A stretch of 64,000 bases of DNA from Pasteurellaceae bacterium Macca (GCA_023101485.1 LVZB01000013.1:124001-188000); one strand, 5' to 3'. Counted from the stretch's first letter, positions 45,467 through 53,088 are shown. A program made the numbers and translations. The notes: generated by a model from the letters alone, not told the origin.

Positions 45467-45656
45467 GGGTTTGCTCCTCAATTAAAGGGATGTTCAACCG
45501 CTTTTTCTTATTCCAGTAGCGAATCCGGCGGTTGAGGTGGGCGAGGGCATTGGGTCTGGAAAAGGCGGGGGCGGTTTTTTCAAGGCATTTTGCACCACAG
45601 TAGATATATCCCCGATATTGTCCGCTACTGAATCTGAATTCGGCTCTATCATTCAT
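45459..45656 (-). CDS. Phage protein of unknown function, 65 residues
   Basis: Basic protein (RFSSGQYRGYIYCGAKCLEK, then HLNRRIRYWNKKKRL) with one Cys-x3-Cys. It overlaps both neighbours on the same strand (8 and 4 bases), so translation is coupled. Confidence 0.6.
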   Translation of the reverse strand: MNDRAEFRFSSGQYRGYIYCGAKCLEKTAPAFSRPNALAHLNRRIRYWNKKKRLNIPLIEEQTHD

Positions 45657-45997
45657 CTTGTACCTCCTGCTGTCAGGCGTTGTAATTGCTTTTGGGTATG
45701 GGTTTTAATCAGCTCGGCATCTTCCTCCACCACGTTATCCGGTGGCGGTAGGTGGGGTTCGATAACGTTGTAAGCCACATCTAATGGGTCAATTTCGGCT
45801 TGTTTGAAATTGGCTTCTGTCCAGAGGTGTTCGGCAGTTTGCATTGGTTCAACAGTGACTTTGCCCATTGGTACGGGGGCAGGAGGTGGGTTGCAACTTG
45901 ATAGGGAGAAGGTGACGGCAAGAATGAGGAATAGGCTCACTACTGCACCTAAGAAAAAGCCTTGAAAGGCGGTTTTGAAGTAAGATTTGAAGTTCAT
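45653..45997 (-). CDS. Putative phage lipoprotein
   Basis: 114 residues from ATG 45997 (GGAG upstream). The signal segment FFLGAVVSLFLILAVTFSLSSC ends in a lipobox-like LSSC (about residue 36). A Pro-rich mature start (NPPPAPVPMG) and an acidic helical end follow. If lipidated, it may sit in the envelope. An unusual product for an early operon. Confidence 0.55.
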   Translation of the reverse strand: MNFKSYFKTAFQGFFLGAVVSLFLILAVTFSLSSCNPPPAPVPMGKVTVEPMQTAEHLWTEANFKQAEIDPLDVAYNVIEPHLPPPDNVVEEDAELIKTHTQKQLQRLTAGGTR

Positions 45998-46017
45998 TTT
46001 TTGCTCCATTAAATAAA

Positions 46018-46035
46018 AAGCCCCAAACGGGGCTT
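46018..46035 (-). terminator. Intercistronic terminator
   Basis: AAGCCCC-AAAC-GGGGCTT, with TTTTTATTT on the minus strand, between two leftward genes. Confidence 0.8.
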
Positions 46036-46044
46036 GAGTTACAA

Positions 46045-46248
46045 CTATCGAACAACTAAGCGAGTAGAGAGTTTTGATTGAAAATTCTCATCAAGTACGA
46101 TGTTGCGCAGCGCGTTGAAATCGACTGGGAAATTTGGCTGTCCGCTATTTAAAACGAACTGCAGTAAATAACTGCCGTCATCTTTCAGCACAAGCTCAAA
46201 TTCACCGTTGATGATGTTTTGTTTTTCAGTTTCTGTGAGTTGGTTCAT
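46045..46248 (-). CDS. Phage protein of unknown function, first gene of the pL operon
   Basis: 67 residues from ATG 46248 (MNQLTETEKQNIINGEFELV). A weak AAGGAAAA is upstream. Beta-rich middle (VLKDDGSYLLQFVLNSG). It follows an 875-nt leader and a terminator hairpin. Confidence 0.6.
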   Translation of the reverse strand: MNQLTETEKQNIINGEFELVLKDDGSYLLQFVLNSGQPNFPVDFNALRNIVLDENFQSKLSTRLVVR

Positions 46249-46269
46249 GTGGATTTTCCTTATAAAAAA

Positions 46270-46289
46270 GCCCACCGGTTACAGTGGGC
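46270..46289 (-). terminator. Leader terminator before the first pL gene
   Basis: GCCCAC-CGGTTACA-GTGGGC, with TTTTTTA on the minus strand, 20 nt before ATG 46248. Confidence 0.75.
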
Positions 46290-46956
46290 AGAGTGGAGTG
46301 TCTCGACTAATAGCTATTAGTATCGTTATTGCCATTGAGAGCCACATTCAAGGCTTGAATAAAGGTAGTTAAACAATTTAACGGATACCCCAAATGTGGC
46401 TTTCAATGGCTGCCTTTCTTATCCTTGTAATGTTTTAAAAAAATATCCATTTGATTTTATTAGTGTTTATATACTATTTAGGGCTAATAAACTGCGTGAG
46501 ATACTACTAAAATAATTTCGGTGGGTATTTGTGGCGGTAGCTTTCCTCAAAATTGAGGGGGACTATTGCCTAATTCCCGTGTAACCGTTCTTTCCCCTTC
46601 TTGCTGAACTGTTCGGAATTTCCGAACGGTTGAGAGGTAGCTCTCCTCAAAATTAAGGGGGCGGTTCAATTATTCGGCTAGTTTGTGCCTTTTTCGGATA
46701 GATTTCCGAAAATTCCGCAATAAAGGTGTGTTGCTGAATATCCCTAGATTTTCTGAATCTTCCCTAGAATATAGGGAATTTATCCTTGCAAGGCTCAAGG
46801 CTTGTTATTGCCATTCAAAACCGCACTTTCTGACATTTCTCGCAATGAATACCGAGCTTGGTAATTAAAAATCACCTTGCGGAGTATTGATTTTGGTGCT
46901 TTGTAAATGCGGTTTTGAATGCCCTTTAGAAAAGGGCGGTATCAGTCGCCTATGCT

Positions 46957-47091
46957 TCACGATTCACTGCCGTTGCTAAACTTGTGACGCTGATACTTCA
47001 CACTGCTTGGTTCGGGCTTTCTTCCGTCCTGTTGATACCATCTCACCATTGGCAAGCGGTGTGTTTTTATCAATGATTTGTTAAAGAGCAT
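46957..47091 (-). CDS. Possible 44-residue basic leader peptide
   Basis: ATG 47091 follows GTGGGA about 30 nt after the predicted pL start. It is rich in Lys/Arg/His (SLIKTHRLPMVRWYQQDGRK). The +1 frame of the same stretch is also open and Arg/Lys-rich (MVSTGRKKARTKQ), ending TAG at 46976. Which frame is translated is unclear. The position recalls an N-type antiterminator, but no family match is claimed. Confidence 0.35.
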   Translation of the reverse strand: MLFNKSLIKTHRLPMVRWYQQDGRKPEPSSVKYQRHKFSNGSES

Positions 47092-47129
47092 TCCCACGTT
47101 TTCGGTGGGTGGTTTGTTTTGATGGGTGT

Positions 47130-47198
47130 ATATTACCTTTGATAATATTATATGTAAATACCGCAAGTTATTTAATTTTGATTATTTGCGGTTATTTA
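47130..47198 (-). promoter_or_regulatory. pL promoter with left operators (oL)
   Basis: On the minus strand TTTACA (47153-47158), a 17-base spacer and TAATAT (47130-47135). Two operator copies overlap or precede it: 47156-47174 (AAATACCGCAAGTTATTTA) and 47181-47198 (ATTATTTGCGGTTATTTA). The shared core ATAACTTGCGGTTAT matches the oR sites beside cI. Confidence 0.75.
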
Positions 47199-47447
47199 TT
47201 TCTAACTTGTTGATTTATAAGAAATGAGGTGATGATTAAATGCGTATTTTTTAATCAGCAAAACAAGGAAGATCGGGGCAAAATTGCAAAAAATTAGTGA
47301 AAAGTGGCCGCTTGTTGTCTGCCATTTATGTGAGACAAATTAGGTTTTGAACCCAAAAGGGGCTAAAACGGGGAACAAATCGGGGGTTAGAGTAGTAAGG
47401 GATGTAGATTTGGGGAAAAAGAAAAAGCCCGCTTGGTGCGGGCAATC

Positions 47448-48560
47448 TTAAAGAATAGTGAGTAGAGTGGTTTTTTGTAGGCGTCCTTTTTTCTTATTGA
47501 TGTAGAGATCTTGCCCTTTACATATAACCTGTTTTTCGGTTTTATGAGCTTCGGTTGCTGTTTGGTATTGCTCTGGGGTGAGATCAATCCGAATTTCAAC
47601 GGTTTTGTTATCGACCTTACAAGGTACTTGAATATAGCCACCTTCAGAAAGGTTTCTCGAATGTAGGCCAACAATTTTTCCAATCACTTCGTAGTATGGT
47701 AAGGTATATTCACCCTGATAGTATTTTGACGCAGTTTCAACCACGGCAATTTCGGCAGGGGTAAAAGAGATTTTGAAATCAGACGTAGTAATAGAATCGT
47801 CTTTAATTGGCCCAGCTTGTAGGCTAATTTCTACGGTGCGTTGCTTTTGAATGCCACTTAAACCCACGATAGCATCACATAGATTATGGCTTACTCCTTC
47901 GGGAATCAGTGATGCAAAAACAGTAGGGTCTTGATCGTAATTTTGAGCCTTTTCTTTTAGCTTATTTAAGCTATTTAATAAATTATGCGTTACGCTCCGA
48001 GAAAACGAAATCGCTTCAATTATCTCGTTTTGTTTTCCCACTTCAATATTTTCAACAGGATAGCAGAGATTGATGATATAGCTGCCAACCTGTGTTTGCC
48101 CAAGACGAATTTGATCCATAAACGAGAGAACATCTTTACCTCCTGAACCATTGCTAAATAATGATTTTTTCTTTTTGGCGGAAAGAGCGAGGGCATGGAT
48201 AAGATTTTTCGTCTTTTCAAAGAGTTTTACACCATCATTTAATGGAATGGTACCATCTTGGACACTTTTCCCTACAACACGAATAGAAATGAGATCATTA
48301 TGTTGATTCATAATTTTACTCAACATAAGGTTAGGAGAAATATTTTCGTATTCTGCAAGACGTTGCAATGCCCGTGTGAGGCTTTCTTCTTTGTCTACGG
48401 TTTCTTCTTTGGGGAGTGTAATTTCCCCTAGAAATTGATTACCTTTAAATTTCCGCCAAATCACACTATAAGGATGTTCAAAGTCAATACACCAACCGTG
48501 TGTTTCTAAATAGCGAGCAAAGTCAGTAATTGACAAGTTATGCAGTGCTTTCTTGTTCAT
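47448..48560 (-). CDS. Uncharacterised protein at the rexB position
   Basis: 370 residues, soluble. An N-terminal region resembles a small alpha/beta domain (ITDFARYLETHGWCIDFEHP). A helical middle follows (120-240, including KLFEKTKNLIHALALSAKKKKSLF). The C-terminal beta-rich domain (270-360) includes a basic ending. No catalytic motif recognised. It overlaps the upstream 170-residue gene by 4 bases. The pair lies between cI and oL, so it is probably transcribed with cI in the lysogen. Confidence 0.7.
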   Translation of the reverse strand: MNKKALHNLSITDFARYLETHGWCIDFEHPYSVIWRKFKGNQFLGEITLPKEETVDKEESLTRALQRLAEYENISPNLMLSKIMNQHNDLISIRVVGKSVQDGTIPLNDGVKLFEKTKNLIHALALSAKKKKSLFSNGSGGKDVLSFMDQIRLGQTQVGSYIINLCYPVENIEVGKQNEIIEAISFSRSVTHNLLNSLNKLKEKAQNYDQDPTVFASLIPEGVSHNLCDAIVGLSGIQKQRTVEISLQAGPIKDDSITTSDFKISFTPAEIAVVETASKYYQGEYTLPYYEVIGKIVGLHSRNLSEGGYIQVPCKVDNKTVEIRIDLTPEQYQTATEAHKTEKQVICKGQDLYINKKKGRLQKTTLLTIL

Positions 48561-49069
48561 AAACTCTCTCTTGTTCTCGCTTTTTCAAGCATTTTGGTTA
48601 AGGTATCAAGCGTTAAACGCTGTGTAGCAAGGATATGTACGGTAACGCTATTTTTGTTTTTCTTGTTGGGGAAATTGGCTAATGATAGCCAATAACAGTG
48701 TCTTTTTAAAGCCATAAATTTCTTTTTATGGCAGAGCCATTGTGTTGGAGACGGGGGAAGATCAAGGACGAGTAGATAGCGTGGGAATTGATACCCCATT
48801 CGCCGCAAGTCGTCATAATTTTTCTTTTTCAAGTTAAAGGCGGCTTTGCCATTTTCGAATTTTAACCCGCTTGTTGATTTTAGTTGAAAACAGACACGCG
48901 GATCGATGACAGCTTGTGGCTTCTTCGGGTCGTAAGGAAATAGCGTATGTGCTTCAATATCGACACTATGATCATCTACTTTTGGGGGAGAATAATTAAA
49001 CCCACAGACAGCAATCATTGCTTGAATATAAGCGATATTAAACTCTTCCATTTGCTGAGTAATATGCAT
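48557..49069 (-). CDS. DUF4365-like nuclease-fold protein at the rexA position
   Basis: 170 residues. ATG 49069 (MHITQQMEEFNIAYIQAM) is preferred because GGGGAAAAT stands directly before it. The core DDHSVDIEAHTLF (Asp about 33) followed by RVCFQLKSTSG (Gln-x-Lys about 62-64) has the D...(D/E/Q)xK layout of the PD-(D/E)xK superfamily, and YLLVLDLP follows as in DUF4365 proteins. Likely a nuclease or nuclease-derived DNA-binding protein. It lies 43 nt downstream of cI and overlaps its partner gene. Confidence 0.65.
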   Translation of the reverse strand: MHITQQMEEFNIAYIQAMIAVCGFNYSPPKVDDHSVDIEAHTLFPYDPKKPQAVIDPRVCFQLKSTSGLKFENGKAAFNLKKKNYDDLRRMGYQFPRYLLVLDLPPSPTQWLCHKKKFMALKRHCYWLSLANFPNKKNKNSVTVHILATQRLTLDTLTKMLEKARTRESL

Positions 49070-49112
49070 ATTTTCCCCTGTTTTAATTTGGTGTAACGCC
49101 AACTAATTAGAT

Positions 49113-49859
49113 TTACCCAATAAAATTCAACTTCTGGCTTTGGTGAACTTTGACTTTCCCGTGGATGAAAAACAGTTCTTCGTGGGTGATTTTCCATTCT
49201 TTGTATTGTTCGTTATCGGATATGACGAGCAAGACTCTTCCTGCTTTTTGTAAGCGCTTAATGTAAGTATGCCCATCATAAGTGAATACATAAACACCAT
49301 CGCCATCAAAGCTGGTTATAGTAATATCCACAAAGGCTAAATCACCGTGCGAGAAGGTCGGAAACATTGAATCGCCTTTTATATTAACGATCTTCATATT
49401 GTCAGGATTTAACCCGCTATATATTTCATAAAATTGTGCGGGGTTATAGCGTACTTGCCGAATAACTTCGGTGAGATCTGTTGTTACTCCAAAACCGGCA
49501 CTCACCTCAACATCAAGTACATCAATAGCAACAGCATCATCAACAAGCTGGATAGCGTATTTATTCATCTCATCTTCATTGATCATCGTTGCCATTTCAG
49601 CAATTTCTAATGCCAAACGTTCACTAAATTCTCCTACGGTAACGTGTAATAGTTTTGCGAATTTCGTTGCAATAGAAGCATTTAATGAATTTGTTCCTGT
49701 CAGGTAGTGATTTACTGCGCCTTGGCTAATGCCGAAATTTTCAGCAACGCTCGCTTGGCTTAATTTCAGCTCACTTTTCTTAGCATCAAAAATTTCTTTC
49801 AATTTTTCACATTCGAGCTTTTGCTCTTCCGTTAGTTCTTTTTTCTTTTGTACAGACAT
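49113..49859 (-). CDS. cI: CI-like prophage repressor, LexA/S24 family
   Basis: 248 residues. The N-terminal helix-turn-helix is KLSQASVAENFGISQGAVNHYLTG (about 32-55). The C-terminal self-cleavage domain has a Ala-Gly cleavage site in VSAGFG (about 118-123), catalytic Ser in KGDSMFPTF (about 160-168) and Lys in TYIKRLQ (about 199-205). It should be inactivated by RecA after DNA damage. Divergent from cro across oR. Confidence 0.92.
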   Translation of the reverse strand: MSVQKKKELTEEQKLECEKLKEIFDAKKSELKLSQASVAENFGISQGAVNHYLTGTNSLNASIATKFAKLLHVTVGEFSERLALEIAEMATMINEDEMNKYAIQLVDDAVAIDVLDVEVSAGFGVTTDLTEVIRQVRYNPAQFYEIYSGLNPDNMKIVNIKGDSMFPTFSHGDLAFVDITITSFDGDGVYVFTYDGHTYIKRLQKAGRVLLVISDNEQYKEWKITHEELFFIHGKVKVHQSQKLNFIG

Positions 49860-49882
49860 AAATACCTCTTTTTTAGCAATCC

Positions 49883-49948
49883 TATAACTTACGGTTATAA
49901 AAGTAAAACAACCGCAAGTATTTACAAATAAATTATTTAAGGTAATAT
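49883..49948 (+). promoter_or_regulatory. oR operators and pR promoter
   Basis: Operator dyad TATAAC-TTACG-GTTATA (49883-49899), then a second copy in reverse orientation around 49908-49923 (ACAACCGCAAGTATTT). pR is TTTACA (49921-49926), 16 bases, TAATAT (49943-49948). The stretches GTATTTACA and GGTAATATA are identical in pL. Confidence 0.75.
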
Positions 49949-49977
49949 ATAGCTCTATTTATCCACTGTGAGGTTTT

Positions 49978-50169
49978 ATGAAACGCATTTCACTTGATGA
50001 ATACGCTAAAACACACGGGCAAGGCAAAACTGCAAGGGACTTAAATGTTACACAAGCAGCAATTTGCAAAGCCTTACAAGCTAAACGGAACATTCATATT
50101 TTTGTTGATAGTGCAGGTTCTGTTATTCGAGGAGAAGAAATCAGACCTTTTCCGCACCAGCAAAAATAA
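49978..50169 (+). CDS. cro: Cro-like repressor
   Basis: 63 residues. The compact helix-turn-helix ISLDEYAKTHGQGKTARDLNVTQAAICKALQA (about 4-35) and a beta-strand end (IHIFVDSAGSVIRGEEIRPFP) match the lambda Cro layout and size. First gene of pR, divergent from cI. Confidence 0.85.
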   Translation: MKRISLDEYAKTHGQGKTARDLNVTQAAICKALQAKRNIHIFVDSAGSVIRGEEIRPFPHQQK

Positions 50170-50217
50170 TTTACTCCTACCACCCAAAAAGAAAACCACA
50201 AAATCCCATAGGAAATA

Positions 50218-50658
50218 ATGGCGATGAAACAAACGATTATCGGAATGATAGAAAAATGCACAGGGGGCAAGCCAGCGGTGGCGGGCTTTCTGGGCTTGAC
50301 GGAGCAAGCATTGAATAACCGCTTGTATCAAACCAAAGGACAACGCTTTACGGATGAAGAGCTGATTGCGATTGAACAAGAATATGGCGTGAGTGATTGG
50401 TCGGACGAAATCAATCGCCGGTTAGGTAAGGTGAGCTTTGCCGTGCCGAATATGGACGAGTTCGACCATACGGAGCTTTCTACCTTGCAACTGCAAGAGC
50501 TGGCATCTCGTGGAATGTTATTTGAAAAGCTGAATGAGTTTTTGGCAGACGGCGTTTTGACGGGCGTGGAAACGAGCATTCTCCGCAAGTTATTGCACCG
50601 CTCACAAACCGCCACCGGTAAAACCATTGAAGCGACTATCGCTTTGCACAGTAAATAA
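50218..50658 (+). CDS. CII-like/YmfL-type phage regulator
   Basis: 146 residues. AGGAAATA precedes ATG 50218. The N-terminal helix-turn-helix is GGKPAVAGFLGLTEQALNNRLYQTKGQRFTDEEL (about 16-49), as in CII/YmfL family proteins. The rest is helical (LSTLQLQELASRGMLFEKLNEF). Second gene of the pR operon, the usual cII place. Confidence 0.75.
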   Translation: MAMKQTIIGMIEKCTGGKPAVAGFLGLTEQALNNRLYQTKGQRFTDEELIAIEQEYGVSDWSDEINRRLGKVSFAVPNMDEFDHTELSTLQLQELASRGMLFEKLNEFLADGVLTGVETSILRKLLHRSQTATGKTIEATIALHSK

Positions 50659-50753
50659 AAAACCACTGTTAGGGCGGTGGCTAGTAGCTCAATCTTTCTT
50701 AAAGAATTTAAGCAAAGAGATCTCGAATGAGTGCAAATAACATTAGGTGACCT

Positions 50754-50858
50754 ATGAAGAAACTTTTAGAACAACTGAGAGATTTTTATCTCGGCGATCA
50801 ATTTATATATGTTCACATTGTAGCAGTAATGTTACTGGTGTGGTTATTTTTAGCATAA
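50754..50858 (+). CDS. 34-residue membrane peptide
   Basis: Begins MKKLLEQLRDFYLGDQFIYV and ends in one hydrophobic helix (VAVMLLVWLFLA). AGGTG lies 5 nt before ATG 50754. Function unknown. Pattern of a small phage membrane protein. Confidence 0.6.
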   Translation: MKKLLEQLRDFYLGDQFIYVHIVAVMLLVWLFLA

Positions 50859-50863
50859 AAAAA

Positions 50864-50881
50864 CCACCGCTGTAACGGTGG
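50864..50881 (-). terminator. Hairpin with T tract on the minus strand
   Basis: CCACCG-CTGTAA-CGGTGG, followed on the minus strand by TTTTTTT. It opposes the rightward genes and may block antisense transcription. Confidence 0.6.
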
Positions 50882-50900
50882 TAATTCAAGGTAAAAAATA

Positions 50901-51638
50901 ATGCAAAAAACGGAATTATTATCTACTAATCGGAAAGAAAATGCAAGCGTTGTGATGAGTAGCATTGAAATTGCGCAGTTGTGTGAAAAACGCCACGACA
51001 ATGTGATGGCGGATATTCGCATTATGCTTGAAACGCTCAAAATTCAATCTCCTGATTTTTCAGGAGATTACATTGACAGTAAAGGTCGCACCTATCCTTG
51101 TTTTTATCTCCCTAAGCGAGAAACAATGATTTTGGTGTCGGGTTATCGTATTGACCTGCGGGCCAAAATTATTGATCGCTTAGATGAATTGGAAAAAGGC
51201 AAACAAGAGGTCGCTTTACCGCAAAATTATGCAATGGCATTACGTCAGCTTGCGGATACCGTGGAGCAAAATCAGCAACTTTCTTCACAAATCACTTCAA
51301 TGGAGAGTTATTTCCGAAACGGTATAACCGCACCTCAATTTGCCAAAGGCTTGAATGGCGTTAATTCTCAACAAATCAATGAACATTTACGTCAAGTTAA
51401 GTGGTTATATAAAGATTCTACGGGAGATTGGCGAGTGTCGTCTTATGCAAGAGATCGCTATATGACCGAAGAAACCAGTGAGATTAGTGCTCACGGTAAA
51501 GATCCAATTATCAAGTATAAGCCAACCTTACTCAAAAAAGGTGCAGCAAAACTTTATGAATGGTACACGCAAGGCAAGTTAACGATGAAAGCAAATTGGA
51601 ACGGTGAATTTACACAAGATAAGGCGGTGGGGCTATGA
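50901..51638 (+). CDS. Rha-domain antirepressor
   Basis: 245 residues. The N-terminal Rha/pRha domain (VVMSSIEIAQLCEKRHDNVMADIR, PCFYLPKRETMILVSGYRIDLRAKIIDRLDELEK; about 18-100) is followed by a C-terminal KilAC-like DNA-binding domain (FAKGLNGVNSQQINEHLR to YKPTLLKKGAAKLYEWY). Such proteins counteract repressors. Unlike the two other antirepressor-type genes here, it lies on the rightward strand with no C4-like leader. Confidence 0.85.
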   Translation: MQKTELLSTNRKENASVVMSSIEIAQLCEKRHDNVMADIRIMLETLKIQSPDFSGDYIDSKGRTYPCFYLPKRETMILVSGYRIDLRAKIIDRLDELEKGKQEVALPQNYAMALRQLADTVEQNQQLSSQITSMESYFRNGITAPQFAKGLNGVNSQQINEHLRQVKWLYKDSTGDWRVSSYARDRYMTEETSEISAHGKDPIIKYKPTLLKKGAAKLYEWYTQGKLTMKANWNGEFTQDKAVGL

Positions 51639-52444
51639 GTATGCTTTTAATGGTTAAGGCAATGAGCCTTAAAATTGGTAATCCTGCTCGTAAATTAGTG
51701 CTATTAAAGTTAGCGGATAACGCTAACGATCAGGGCGTTTGCTTTCCAAGCTATCAATATATTGCTGATGCTTGTGAGATTAGTTTGCGTAGTGCAAAAG
51801 AGCATATCAAGGCACTGATTGAAATGGGCTTGGTCAGTAAGAAAATGCGTAAAAATCAGGATGGAAACCAGTCCAATTTGTACTACTTACATCTTGAAAA
51901 GGGTGGTGCAGAATTTGCACCACCTAGTGCAGAATCTGCACCGCAAAATGCTGAAATTTGCACTACCCCTAGTGCAGAATCTGCACCCATAACCAGTCAC
52001 TCTTTTAACCAGTCATTTAACCATACTTCTTCGTCGCAACAAGTTGCAACGGCGGAAAAACCCAAACAGAAATTTTCTGATGATGACCTGAAAACCGCCC
52101 AGTGGATTTTCGGGTTAATCCAAAATCTCAACCCCAACGCCAAAAAACCGAACCTAGAAACCTGGGCAAAGGACGTTCGCTTACTGCGAGAGGTGGATAA
52201 ATGCACCCACCGTGAAATCTGCGAATTGTTCCAGTGGGCTAACCGTGATTCGTTTTGGCAAGCCAATATCCTCAGCCCTCGCAAACTGCGTGAAAAATGG
52301 GATCAGCTTGTGATGAAACGCCAATCGCAAGTGTCGGGTGCTCAGCAATCCCCTGGGGAGCGTGAGCGTATTGGACAAAGCCAAAAAGGTTGGCTGAAAG
52401 GGCGAATTCTGAATATCGGGGGGCAACAATGCCAGGTAGAGTAA
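51635..52444 (+). CDS. Replication initiator, O-like, with helix-turn-helix
   Basis: 269 residues. The N-terminal winged helix (GNPARKLVLLKLADNANDQG, YQYIADACEISLRSAKEHIKALIEMGLV; about 15-72) is of the replication-protein HTH_36 type. A repetitive linker follows (AEFAPPSAESAPQ...PSAESAP) that is encoded by the ori iterons. The C-terminal domain contacts the helicase loader. It overlaps the Rha gene by 4 bases and the P-like gene by 16. Confidence 0.85.
   Translation: MSMLLMVKAMSLKIGNPARKLVLLKLADNANDQGVCFPSYQYIADACEISLRSAKEHIKALIEMGLVSKKMRKNQDGNQSNLYYLHLEKGGAEFAPPSAESAPQNAEICTTPSAESAPITSHSFNQSFNHTSSSQQVATAEKPKQKFSDDDLKTAQWIFGLIQNLNPNAKKPNLETWAKDVRLLREVDKCTHREICELFQWANRDSFWQANILSPRKLREKWDQLVMKRQSQVSGAQQSPGERERIGQSQKGWLKGRILNIGGQQCQVE
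51906..51986 (+). repeat. Phage replication-origin iterons inside the O-like gene
   Basis: Four copies of GTGCAGAATYTGCAC or a close variant at 51906, 51927, 51949 (degenerate, TGCTGAAATTTGCAC) and 51972. They are spaced 21-23 bp, and three of the four are dyads. A T-rich tract follows (TTTTAACCAGTCATTTAACC, about 52003). This matches the lambda plan of ori within O. Confidence 0.75.
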
Positions 52445-53088
52445 TTCCTCAAAATACTGTTCTCGCGACGCTTTCCGCAGAGCGTGCTGAACGTGCCGAA
52501 TCGATGATTGATGAAGTATTTGAAGAGCTTAAAGCCACTTTCCCAGCTTGGAAACACGCTTTTGAAACCTTAGCCGAATTTGAACGAGCCAAGCAAATTT
52601 GGTTGGAAAAATTGGTGGAAGAACGCATCACGCCAACACAGCTTAGAGGTGGGTTGAACAAAGCGAAAAACGCCACGGATCCCTTTTTACCTAGCGTGGG
52701 CAAATTTATCTCTTGGTGCAAAGGTTCTGACTATCACGCTCACGGCTTGCCAGAACCCGCGGAAGTACCCGGGTTATTAGCTCGCTTTCGAATCAGAGAG
52801 TTTAAGCCGATGGACTACCGTTCCAATGCGGAATACTGGTTGCTTTCAGGATTGGAGCAAGGGCAGAAAAGGGGCTTTTGGAAGCCCGAGCGATTGGAAA
52901 AAGAGATTGCCTCGGCGTTAGATGCCATGCTCGACAAAATTAAGTCCGGTGTGATTTATGCGCCCCCTGAAACGGCGGAATTACCCAAATCAGTGAGAGT
53001 AAGACTGACCCCAGAACAACGTAAAGCGGCATTTAATCGACATTTCGGGCGATTTTTGAGAGGCAAAAATGCAAATCCAAATGATTAA
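52429..53088 (+). CDS. Helicase-loader, P-like replication protein
   Basis: 219 residues from ATG 52429. The fold is like lambda P: FEELKATFPAWKHAFET, WLEKLVEERITPTQLRGGLNKAKN, FLPSVGKFISWCK (about 24-105). It is expected to bring DnaB to the O-bound origin. It overlaps O upstream and the DUF1367 gene downstream. Confidence 0.85.
   Translation: MPGRVIPQNTVLATLSAERAERAESMIDEVFEELKATFPAWKHAFETLAEFERAKQIWLEKLVEERITPTQLRGGLNKAKNATDPFLPSVGKFISWCKGSDYHAHGLPEPAEVPGLLARFRIREFKPMDYRSNAEYWLLSGLEQGQKRGFWKPERLEKEIASALDAMLDKIKSGVIYAPPETAELPKSVRVRLTPEQRKAAFNRHFGRFLRGKNANPND

Larger units (their letters stand above)
46249..47123 (-). other. Long pL leader with two large inverted repeats
   Basis: No convincing large gene lies between pL and ATG 46248. 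Stem 1 has arms 46331-46348 and 46393-46410 (17 of 18 pair, one G-U). Stem 2 has arms 46810-46825 and 46908-46923 (15 of 16). Both left arms carry the same 12-mer GTTATTGCCATT. Between them lie two copies of GGTAGC(T/C)T-type sequence 100 bp apart (46536, 46636) and the dyad GTTCGGAA-T-TTCCGAAC (46611-46627). Confidence 0.6.

Noticed and set aside
46683-46868. 61-codon rightward open frame in the pL leader
   Set aside because: It has no ribosome-binding site, overlaps one arm of a large inverted repeat and shows no protein pattern. It is more likely a chance frame.
46249-47447. CRISPR array
   Set aside because: Repeats here are only two copies, of unequal type and spacing, with no regular spacer pattern. 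No cas genes are present in the window.
50660-50685. Hairpin after the CII-like gene as a terminator
   Set aside because: The stem is only 4-5 bp on the plus strand and has no T tract in the direction of transcription.
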